Source: Gammaproteobacteria bacterium (GTDB lineage: Bacteria; Pseudomonadota; Gammaproteobacteria; Steroidobacterales; GCA-2729495). From it: DNA of 32,256 nt. Both the position numbers and the translations under genes were made by a program. Below are positions 26,099-32,256 of this stretch, piece by piece (positions within the stretch are counted from its first letter, which is position 1; each line of letters begins with the position of its first letter). Under the pieces are notes generated by a model, which worked only from the letters and a program-made list of their open reading frames with translations, was not told where the DNA came from and did not search any database. The stretch covers positions 1-32,256 of the forward strand of contig JANQPY010000040.1 of the NCBI GenBank assembly GCA_028285245.1. The letters are read 5' to 3'.

Positions 26099-26345
26099 TT
26101 CGGCCACTCCTCCGGTCACCGACTTCCATCCTCTGTGCCCTGGGCAGGCGCTCTCGCGCTAGCCGGTCCAAACCTCGACGACCTCTCTTGGGACTCCAGC
26201 CTCGCCTGGGTGTTGAGCGGATCCTGGGGCATTTGTCGGCTGTTTGGGGGTATCTGCGGCGATTGGACCCGTTCCTCGGCAAACCGGTAGATCTGGGTCA
26301 GGGCTCGACGGGCGCCTTCAATGCTGTGACGCAGTTCTGGTTTTT
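26099..26345. other. Non-coding interval between gatB and the met operon
   Basis: About 250 bases without a credible gene: the short open frames crossing it have no ribosome-binding site or recognisable protein. It holds a few small GC dyads (for example TGCCCTGGGCA near 26137) but no clear terminator for gatB and no feature that I can match to a SAM, SAH or cobalamin riboswitch. It is long for this compact window. Confidence 0.5.
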
Positions 26346-26365
26346 ATATAAAGATATCTTTATAT
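26346..26365. promoter_or_regulatory. Perfect 20-bp palindrome, probable operator of the arsR/methyltransferase-metF-metH operon
   Basis: ATATAAAGATATCTTTATAT is a perfect palindrome, in an AT-only island within GC-rich sequence, ending 7 bases before ATG 26373. A TATAAA (26347-26352) inside it could serve as the -10 hexamer, with only a weak -35 (CTGTGA at 26324-26329), so bound repressor would block transcription start or ribosome entry. ArsR-family dimers bind such dyads. The sequence differs from the E. coli MetJ box (AGACGTCT). I infer that it is the site of the regulator encoded just downstream, a SahR-like arrangement. Confidence 0.75.
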
Positions 26366-26372
26366 TTCCTGG

Positions 26373-27323
26373 ATGCCAGTCGAAGCTGCATCCCGGGCCC
26401 TCAAGGCCGCCGGCGAGCCCACTCGTCTGCGGCTGCTCATGCTGCTGGCGCGGTCGGAAGCCACGGTAGGTGAATTGCAGGCCGTACTGGCGCAAAGCCA
26501 GCCCCGTGTGTCGCGCCACCTGCGCTTGCTAACTGAGGCGGGCCTGGTCGAGCGCTTTCGCGACGGGCACTGGGTTTACTACCGGTTGGCGGGTGACGCC
26601 TGGGTGCAGTCGCTTGTTGCCGTAATTGGTCAGCGAGTTGGCGCGGAAGACGGCGATGCGTTGGCTGATATGTCAGCACTCGATGCGATCAAGCAGTCCC
26701 GAAGACGCGATGCCTATCGGAGTGACAGTCGCGCACCGCGGGCACCCGCTTCACTGGACCGGCCTGACTTGGAAACGCTGCGCGAGACCATCGAGGAAGC
26801 GCTGGGCGATGGCGACCTTGGTGAAGTCATCGCTGTCGGCTGCGGTTCGGGATCTCTGCTGCCGGTTCTCGCTCGCCGCGCGCGACTGCTCGTCGGTATC
26901 GATACCGCGCAAACTTCTAGAGTGCTGGCTCGCTCGCGCGTCCACGAGAGTGGGCTGCCTAACTGCACGATTCGCGCAGGCGATCCGCGGCGTCTCGATT
27001 TTTCCGACGCGCAATTCGACGTCGTCGTGCTTGATGAGGTGTTAACGGATTTAGGTGCCGCCGATAAGTCGCTATCTGAGGCGCTTAGGTTGCTCAAGCC
27101 CGGCGGGCGTCTGTTAATTCTCGATCGCATCAAGCCCGTGGCCAGCCGGTTAACGGCGGGTGCAGCCAATAACGGACTTATTGACAACCCGCTGACCGCA
27201 GCAATCGCCGCGGCTGGCGGACGCGTTTCTGCCCGGCGCTGGCTGCCGGGCCGCTCTCCGGACTACGCGCTGTTCACGGTGCTTTCCGACTATTCCCCCG
27301 TAAGGACGGGTACGTATGACTAA
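26373..27323 (+). CDS. ArsR-family transcriptional regulator fused to a SAM-dependent methyltransferase-like domain (SahR-like)
   Basis: A 316-residue two-domain protein. Residues about 5-85 form an ArsR winged helix (AAGEPTRLRLLMLLARSEATVG, QSQPRVSRHLRLLTEAGLVE with the recognition helix, DGHWVYYRL wing). No CxC-type metal site is seen. Residues about 145-260 form a class I methyltransferase fold with the SAM loop VGCGSG, the acidic LVGIDT strand end, FDVVVLDEVL and LKPGGRLLILDRI. It is the first gene of an operon with metF (8-base overlap) and metH, and a 20-bp palindrome precedes it. ArsR-type SahR regulators of the SAM cycle are known in Proteobacteria; I infer that this protein represses the operon and that the methyltransferase-like domain senses SAM or SAH. 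Real catalysis is not excluded. Confidence 0.85.
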   Translation: MPVEAASRALKAAGEPTRLRLLMLLARSEATVGELQAVLAQSQPRVSRHLRLLTEAGLVERFRDGHWVYYRLAGDAWVQSLVAVIGQRVGAEDGDALADMSALDAIKQSRRRDAYRSDSRAPRAPASLDRPDLETLRETIEEALGDGDLGEVIAVGCGSGSLLPVLARRARLLVGIDTAQTSRVLARSRVHESGLPNCTIRAGDPRRLDFSDAQFDVVVLDEVLTDLGAADKSLSEALRLLKPGGRLLILDRIKPVASRLTAGAANNGLIDNPLTAAIAAAGGRVSARRWLPGRSPDYALFTVLSDYSPVRTGTYD

Positions 27324-28185
27324 CCGCATTCCCCCCAATGTGTCGTTTGAGTTTTTCCCCCCGAACTCGCCGGCCATGGAAGAAACCCTCTGGAACTCTG
27401 TCAAACGCCTGGAGCCGTTGGCACCGCGCTTCGTGTCGGTGACCTACGGTGCCGACGGCTCCACGCGCAGCCGCACGCACAATATCGTCAATCGTGTGTC
27501 GCGAGAGACTGCGCTTACCGGCGCGCCGCATCTCACCTGCGTTGGTGCGACCCGCGCCGAGATACAGGACATTGCCCAGCTCTACTGGGCGGAAGGCGTA
27601 CGCCACATTGTCGCCCTACGTGGCGACCCGCCGCGGGGTACCGAGCGCTATGAGCCGCATCCCGGGGGATATGAGTTCGCGGCGGATCTGGTTGCCGGTC
27701 TGCGGGAAGTCGGAGATTTCGAAATATCGGTTGCCGCGTACCCGGAAGTTCATCCCGAGGCGCCCGATTCCAACTTCGACCTCGAGAACCTGAAGCGCAA
27801 GATCGATGCGGGCGCGAATCGCGCGATCACACAGTTCTTTTTCGATGCGGATCAGTATTTGCGCTTTCGCGATCGGTGTGTCGCCGCCGGAATCGAGGCG
27901 CCAATCGTGCCGGGCATACTGCCGATCAACAAGTTCTCGCAGATGCAGCGCTTCGCGAGTATGTGTGGCGCGAGCGTTCCCGACTGGCTGCATGAGCGGT
28001 TCGCCGATCTCGATGAAGATGATGAAACGCGCCGGCTGATCGCCGCGAACACAGCCATCGAGCTGGTCTCAAAGCTGCAGCAGGAGGGCGTGGAAGACTT
28101 TCACTTCTACACGCTGAACCGCGCTGAACTCACTTATGCGATTTGCTACGCCCTGGGGCTACGGCCCAAGGTGTCAGCCCAATGA
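27316..28185 (+). CDS. metF: 5,10-methylenetetrahydrofolate reductase
   Basis: MetF is a flavoprotein that reduces methylene-THF to 5-methyl-THF, the methyl donor for MetH. The 289-residue TIM-barrel protein begins [15 protein letters not shown] with the catalytic Glu in FEFFPP. It also has [47 protein letters not shown] and [14 protein letters not shown]. The ATG at 27316 overlaps the regulator gene by eight bases, and its stop overlaps metH as ATGA, so the three genes are translated as a unit. Methylene-THF is also the substrate of ThyA at 2880-3674. Certain. Confidence 0.97.
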   Translation: MTNRIPPNVSFEFFPPNSPAMEETLWNSVKRLEPLAPRFVSVTYGADGSTRSRTHNIVNRVSRETALTGAPHLTCVGATRAEIQDIAQLYWAEGVRHIVALRGDPPRGTERYEPHPGGYEFAADLVAGLREVGDFEISVAAYPEVHPEAPDSNFDLENLKRKIDAGANRAITQFFFDADQYLRFRDRCVAAGIEAPIVPGILPINKFSQMQRFASMCGASVPDWLHERFADLDEDDETRRLIAANTAIELVSKLQQEGVEDFHFYTLNRAELTYAICYALGLRPKVSAQ

Positions 28186-31100
28186 CCGAAGCCACCGAGA
28201 GATTCTCGCAGCTTACAGAGCTGCTTAAACAACGCATCGTCATCCTGGATGGTGCCATGGGCACCATGGTGCAGCGCTACCAGCTCGAGGAGGCCGACTA
28301 TCGCGGCGAGGCCTTTGCCGATTGGCCGAGCGACCTGAAGGGCAATCACGACCTGTTGTCGGTGACCCGGCCCGACGTGATCCGTGAGATACACGCCAGT
28401 TTTCTTGACGCCGGTGCCGACGTCATCGAAACCAATACCTTCAACTCCACCGCGCCGGCATTGGCGGACTACGGTCTGGAGGATCGGGTCACTGAGCTTA
28501 ATCTCGCCGCCGCAAGACTCGCTCGCGAAGTGGCCGACGAAGTGGCCGCCAGGACGGGCTCGCCGCGGTTCGTGGCCGGCGTCATCGGACCAACGAACAG
28601 AACCGCGTCGATTTCGCCCGACGTGAATGATCCAGGCAAGCGCAACATCGTATTTGACGAGCTGGTTGCGACTTATCACGACGCCGCGACCGCGCTGCTC
28701 GAGGGCGGTGCCGATTTCATTCTGGTCGAGACGATCTTCGACACGCTCAATGCAAAAGCTGCGCTATACGCCCTGGGTCGCCTCAGCGACGCGCGCGAAA
28801 CACCCGTGCCAGTGATGATCTCCGGCACGATCACCGACGCTTCAGGGCGCACGCTATCAGGCCAGACCACCGAAGCTTTCTGGAACTCTATTCGCCACGC
28901 GCAGCCGTTCCTGGTTGGACTGAACTGCGCACTGGGCGCTGATGATCTGCGGCCCTATGTGCAGGAGCTCTCGAGAATTGCCGACACCGGTGTCAGCGTG
29001 CATCCGAATGCCGGGTTACCCAATGAGTTTGGCGAGTACGACGATACGCCCGAGCAGATGGGCGGCGTGCTGGGGCGCTTTGCTGCTGACGGGCTGCTGA
29101 ATATGGTCGGCGGTTGTTGTGGCACGACGCCCGAACATATTCGGGTTATTCGCGACGCCGTTGTCAGCCAAAGCCCGCGTCCCATCCCTGAGCTGGACAT
29201 CCAGATGCGCCTCAGTGGTCTGGAGCCGTTCAACATCGGCGAAGACTCACTGTTCGTGAACGTCGGTGAACGTACCAACGTTGCCGGTTCAGCCAAGTTT
29301 CGCAAGCTGATTACGGCCGAGGACTACGCCGGCGCGCTGCAGGTGGCGCGTCAGCAGGTGGAGAACGGCGCACAGATCATCGATGTGAACATGGATGAGG
29401 GCATGCTCGACTCCGTCGCGGCGATGGATCGGTTCCTCAAGCTAGTGGCCGGTGAGCCGGATATCTCGCGCGTGCCCATCATGGTGGATTCTTCTCGCTG
29501 GGATGTGATCGAGGCGGGACTCAAGTGCATTCAGGGCAAGGCAGTTGTTAACTCGATCAGTCTGAAAGAGGGCGAGGCGCCGTTTCTTGAGCAGGCCAGG
29601 GAGATTAAGCGCCACGGCGCAGCAGTCGTCGTGATGGCCTTTGATGAGGAAGGCCAGGCCGACACGGTTGAGCGGCGCATCGCGATTTGCGAGCGGGCTT
29701 ACCGTCTGCTGACGGACGAAGTCGGATTCCCGCCAGAAGACATCATTTTCGATCCAAACATTTTTGCCGTGGCCACGGGCATTGAAGAGCACAACGGGTA
29801 TGGCGAGGCCTTTATCGAGGCGACTCGTGAGCTCAAGGAGCGCCTGCCACATACCTGGATCAGCGGCGGCGTCAGCAATGTGTCATTCAGTTTTCGCGGC
29901 AATGATCCGGTGCGTGAAGCCATGCATTCGGTATTCCTGTTCCATGCCATCCAGGCAGGCATGGACATGGGCATCGTTAATGCGGGGCAGCTGGCCATCT
30001 ATGAGGATATTCCTGATGAGCTTCGCGACGGCGTTGAGGATATCATTCTCAATCGACGCAGTGATGCGACCGAGCGACTGCTCGAAATGGCGGGACGCTA
30101 CCGGGGCGATGGTGCTGAAAGCGCGCCGGTGGAGACCGCTGCCGAGTGGCGGGGATGGGAAGTACACAAGCGGCTGACGCACGGCCTGGTCAAGGGCATC
30201 GATGAGTTCATCGTCGAGGACACGGAAGAGGCGCGACTGCAAACCGAGCGGCCGCTGGATGTGATCGAGGGCCCGCTGATGGACGGCATGAACGTGGTCG
30301 GTGATTTGTTCGGTGCCGGCAAAATGTTCTTGCCCCAGGTCGTTAAGTCCGCGCGTGTCATGAAGAAAGCGGTCGCCCACCTGGTGCCGTTTATCGAAGA
30401 GAGCCAGGGCGACGACGTGCGCAGCGTCGGCAAGATCGTCATGGCGACTGTGAAGGGCGACGTTCACGACATCGGCAAGAACATCGTGGGTGTGGTGCTC
30501 CAGTGCAACAACTTTGAAGTGATCGATCTGGGTGTGATGGTGCCCTGGGACCGGATTCTCGAGACGGCCAGACGTGAGAATGCCGACATGATTGGCCTGT
30601 CGGGTTTGATTACGCCGTCGCTGGACGAGATGGTTAGCGTGGCGCGCGAAATGGAGCGGGGCGAGCTGAACATGCCATTGTTGATAGGCGGAGCGACCAC
30701 TTCACCGGCGCACACGGCTGTGAAGATCGATCCGCAATACTCAGGCCCGGTTGTGTATGTGAAAGACGCCTCCCGATCCGTCGGCGTCGCACAGAAACTC
30801 GTCAGCCCGGGCGACAGTGTGACCTACATTGAAGAGGTGAAGCAGGACAACGAGCGACGCCGCGAGCGTCACGCGGGTAAGTCACGCCTGGCACCGCAGC
30901 TCAGCCTGCTGGATGCCAGGCGCAACAAAGCACGGCTCGATTTCACTCAGGCCGCGGCAGCGCCGCGTGATCCAGGTATCCACACGATCGATCTCGAGCT
31001 TGCGGAACTCGTGCCCTACATCGACTGGATGCCCTTCTTTAATGCCTGGGAGTTCCACGGCAAGTTCCCGGACATTCTGCAAGACGACGTTGTGGGCGAG

Positions 31101-31883
31101 CCGGTCCGCGCATTGTTCAAAGATGCCGAAGAAATGCTGGCGCGAATCCTCGCCGATCGCTGGCTGACTGCGAAGGCCGTGATTGGCTTGTTGCCGGCAA
31201 ATTCGATTGGGGACGATGATCTGGTGCTGTACCGCGATGGAGATCGCGGAGAACCGATGGCCGTCTTGCGTCAGCTCCGTCAGCAGCGCGCGCTTGCCGA
31301 TGGCAAGCCCAATCTCTGCCTGGCTGACTTCGTGGCTCCCTCGGACAGTGGCGTGTCCGACTGGATGGGTGCCTTTGCCGTAACTGCCGGGCTAGGCACA
31401 GACGCGAAGGTCGCGGAGTTCGAGCGCGAGCATGACGACTACAACTCCATTTTGCTCAAGGCGCTCGCCGATCGGTTGGCAGAGGCGGGTGCGGAGTATC
31501 TGCATGCGCGCGTGCGCCGCGAGTGGTGGGGTTTCGCGCCCGACGAAGATTTGTCCAATGACGCACTGATCGCCGAGCAGTATCGCGGCATTCGACCGGC
31601 GCCGGGTTATCCCGCCTGTCCGGATCACACAGAAAAAGCCACGCTGTGGCAGCTACTTGATGTTGAGCGCCGCACCGGCATTCAGTTGACAGATTCCTTT
31701 GCCATGTTCCCGGCGGCTTCAGTCAGCGGCTGGTACTTCGGTCATCCGGACGCACGCTACTTCTCAGTCGGCAAGATCGGCCGCGATCAGGTCGAAGACT
31801 ACGCTGCGCGCAAGCGCATGCCAGTGCATGCCGTTGAGCGCTGGTTAGCCGCAAACCTGGGTTACGAAGCCGCGGCCGCCTAG
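28182..31883 (+). CDS. metH: Cobalamin-dependent methionine synthase
   Basis: MetH methylates homocysteine to methionine through methylcobalamin. From ATG 28182 the protein has 1233 residues (E. coli 1227). All four modules are present. The homocysteine barrel has zinc ligands Cys249, Cys312 and Cys313 ([17 protein letters not shown]). The methyl-THF barrel starts near [16 protein letters not shown]. The cobalamin module has the axial His762 in [13 protein letters not shown]. The C-terminal SAM-binding reactivation domain has [15 protein letters not shown]. An earlier in-frame TTG/ATG region would only extend into metF. It needs B12; no cobalamin riboswitch is seen, and regulation probably comes from the palindrome before the operon. 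Confidence 0.98.
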   Translation: MTEATERFSQLTELLKQRIVILDGAMGTMVQRYQLEEADYRGEAFADWPSDLKGNHDLLSVTRPDVIREIHASFLDAGADVIETNTFNSTAPALADYGLEDRVTELNLAAARLAREVADEVAARTGSPRFVAGVIGPTNRTASISPDVNDPGKRNIVFDELVATYHDAATALLEGGADFILVETIFDTLNAKAALYALGRLSDARETPVPVMISGTITDASGRTLSGQTTEAFWNSIRHAQPFLVGLNCALGADDLRPYVQELSRIADTGVSVHPNAGLPNEFGEYDDTPEQMGGVLGRFAADGLLNMVGGCCGTTPEHIRVIRDAVVSQSPRPIPELDIQMRLSGLEPFNIGEDSLFVNVGERTNVAGSAKFRKLITAEDYAGALQVARQQVENGAQIIDVNMDEGMLDSVAAMDRFLKLVAGEPDISRVPIMVDSSRWDVIEAGLKCIQGKAVVNSISLKEGEAPFLEQAREIKRHGAAVVVMAFDEEGQADTVERRIAICERAYRLLTDEVGFPPEDIIFDPNIFAVATGIEEHNGYGEAFIEATRELKERLPHTWISGGVSNVSFSFRGNDPVREAMHSVFLFHAIQAGMDMGIVNAGQLAIYEDIPDELRDGVEDIILNRRSDATERLLEMAGRYRGDGAESAPVETAAEWRGWEVHKRLTHGLVKGIDEFIVEDTEEARLQTERPLDVIEGPLMDGMNVVGDLFGAGKMFLPQVVKSARVMKKAVAHLVPFIEESQGDDVRSVGKIVMATVKGDVHDIGKNIVGVVLQCNNFEVIDLGVMVPWDRILETARRENADMIGLSGLITPSLDEMVSVAREMERGELNMPLLIGGATTSPAHTAVKIDPQYSGPVVYVKDASRSVGVAQKLVSPGDSVTYIEEVKQDNERRRERHAGKSRLAPQLSLLDARRNKARLDFTQAAAAPRDPGIHTIDLELAELVPYIDWMPFFNAWEFHGKFPDILQDDVVGEPVRALFKDAEEMLARILADRWLTAKAVIGLLPANSIGDDDLVLYRDGDRGEPMAVLRQLRQQRALADGKPNLCLADFVAPSDSGVSDWMGAFAVTAGLGTDAKVAEFEREHDDYNSILLKALADRLAEAGAEYLHARVRREWWGFAPDEDLSNDALIAEQYRGIRPAPGYPACPDHTEKATLWQLLDVERRTGIQLTDSFAMFPAASVSGWYFGHPDARYFSVGKIGRDQVEDYAARKRMPVHAVERWLAANLGYEAAAA

Positions 31884-31951
31884 GATGGCGTTTCGCCGCG
31901 CACAGGCAAGACCTAGGGCAAGCTGGCAGATGCAGTCCATACCGCAATCCC

Positions 31952-32256
31952 ATGATGGCTGAGCAGAAAAGGATTCTCGCGTTCGCCGGCAGTGCACGCC
32001 GCGAGTCGGTAAACCGACGTTTGTTGGGCGCGGCTGTCGGGATGGCCGAAGATATGGGATTGCGCTGCACAGTACTTGAGCTGGGTGACTACCCGCTGCC
32101 GCTGTACGACGGCGATCTGGAAGCTGCAGAGGGTGTGCCAGATAACGCACAGGCGTTGCGCGGACTATTCGTCGAGCACGCGGGTTTCCTGATTGCGGCG
32201 CCGGAGTACAACAGCTCCATCACACCGCTGTTAAAGAATGTGATCGACTGGGTGTC
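31952..32256 (+). CDS. NADPH-dependent FMN reductase family protein, 3' truncated by window
   Basis: The first 101 residues of a flavodoxin-like NAD(P)H-dependent FMN reductase. The flavin phosphate loop is AFAGSARRESVNRRLL, and the second flavin-binding motif is AAPEYNSSITPLLKNVIDWV, both diagnostic of this family (ChrR/YieF/SsuE-like). The gene runs off the end of the window. Two adjacent ATGs (31952 and 31955) could start it, and no strong ribosome-binding site is seen. It begins 68 bases after metH on the same strand, with no terminator between. A role in reductive reactivation of MetH is conceivable, but quinone or general flavin reduction is the default. Confidence 0.88.
   Translation, partial: MMAEQKRILAFAGSARRESVNRRLLGAAVGMAEDMGLRCTVLELGDYPLPLYDGDLEAAEGVPDNAQALRGLFVEHAGFLIAAPEYNSSITPLLKNVIDWV

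Noticed and set aside
26099..26345. Possible SAM, SAH or cobalamin riboswitch before the met operon
   Set aside because: I could not find a B12-box-like segment, a kink-turn arrangement or the conserved SAH-riboswitch core by eye; the palindrome next to the start is a better explanation. A covariance-model search would settle it.
26346..26365. MetJ operator
   Set aside because: MetJ boxes are tandem copies of AGACGTCT; this dyad has no match, and no MetJ gene is seen.
26188..26469. 93-codon frame between gatB and the regulator gene
   Set aside because: No ribosome-binding site or recognisable protein, and it runs out of frame into the ArsR domain.
28143..28181. Upstream extension of metH into metF
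   Set aside because: ATG 28182 overlaps the metF stop as ATGA, and the protein then aligns with E. coli MetH, with zinc ligands and axial His offset by only two to three residues.

Overview
The window comes from a moderately GC-rich bacterium and is packed with housekeeping genes in gammaproteobacterial order: lptD-surA-pdxA-rsmA-apaG-apaH, mreBCD-mrdA-rodA-mltB-rlpA-dacA-dat-ybeD-lipB, lgt-thyA and gatCAB. Gammaproteobacteria is a safe inference; the family cannot be fixed from sequence alone. I see no tRNA, rRNA, insertion sequence, prophage or CRISPR array. Coding density is very high and many genes overlap by 1-14 bases. GTG or TTG starts are common (yhhQ, thyA, pdxA, lptD, murU, dat, gatC, gatB).

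Layout. Bases 3-3674 (+): the 3' part of a molybdenum hydroxylase large subunit (IorB type), a queuosine-precursor transporter, lgt and thyA. Bases 3778-10431 (-): one envelope/ribosome maturation operon, lptD-surA-pdxA-rsmA-apaG-apaH, with a good sigma70-like promoter before lptD. Bases 10543-12250: murU (+), a GNAT acetyltransferase (-) and a small unrecognised secreted protein (+). Bases 12247-22741 (-): an eleven-gene cell-elongation and wall cluster from mreB to lipB, interrupted by a perfect 10-bp hairpin just after rlpA. Bases 22867-26098 (+): gatCAB, the tRNA-dependent amidotransferase. Bases 26373-31883 (+): an ArsR-type DNA-binding domain fused to a methyltransferase-like domain, followed by overlapping metF and metH. 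A perfect 20-bp palindrome sits 7 bases before the first start codon. Bases 31952 to the end (+): the start of an NADPH-dependent FMN reductase.

How the genes work together. MreBCD, PBP2, RodA, MltB, RlpA, DacA and D-amino acid transaminase form an elongation and peptidoglycan-trimming set. SurA and LptD are a chaperone/client pair for LPS export. MetF supplies methyl-tetrahydrofolate to MetH, and the upstream regulator very likely controls both according to the methylation state of the cell (SAM/SAH).

Most notable points: (1) the ArsR-methyltransferase regulator with its palindromic operator in the metF-metH operon; (2) an RlpA whose expected catalytic Glu is Val although the neighbouring His and Asp are kept; (3) murU without its usual partner amgK beside lptD; (4) the hairpin that may divide the large mre-mrd-lipB cluster. 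I found no wholly new defence or mobile system here; this is mainly a core-genome region.
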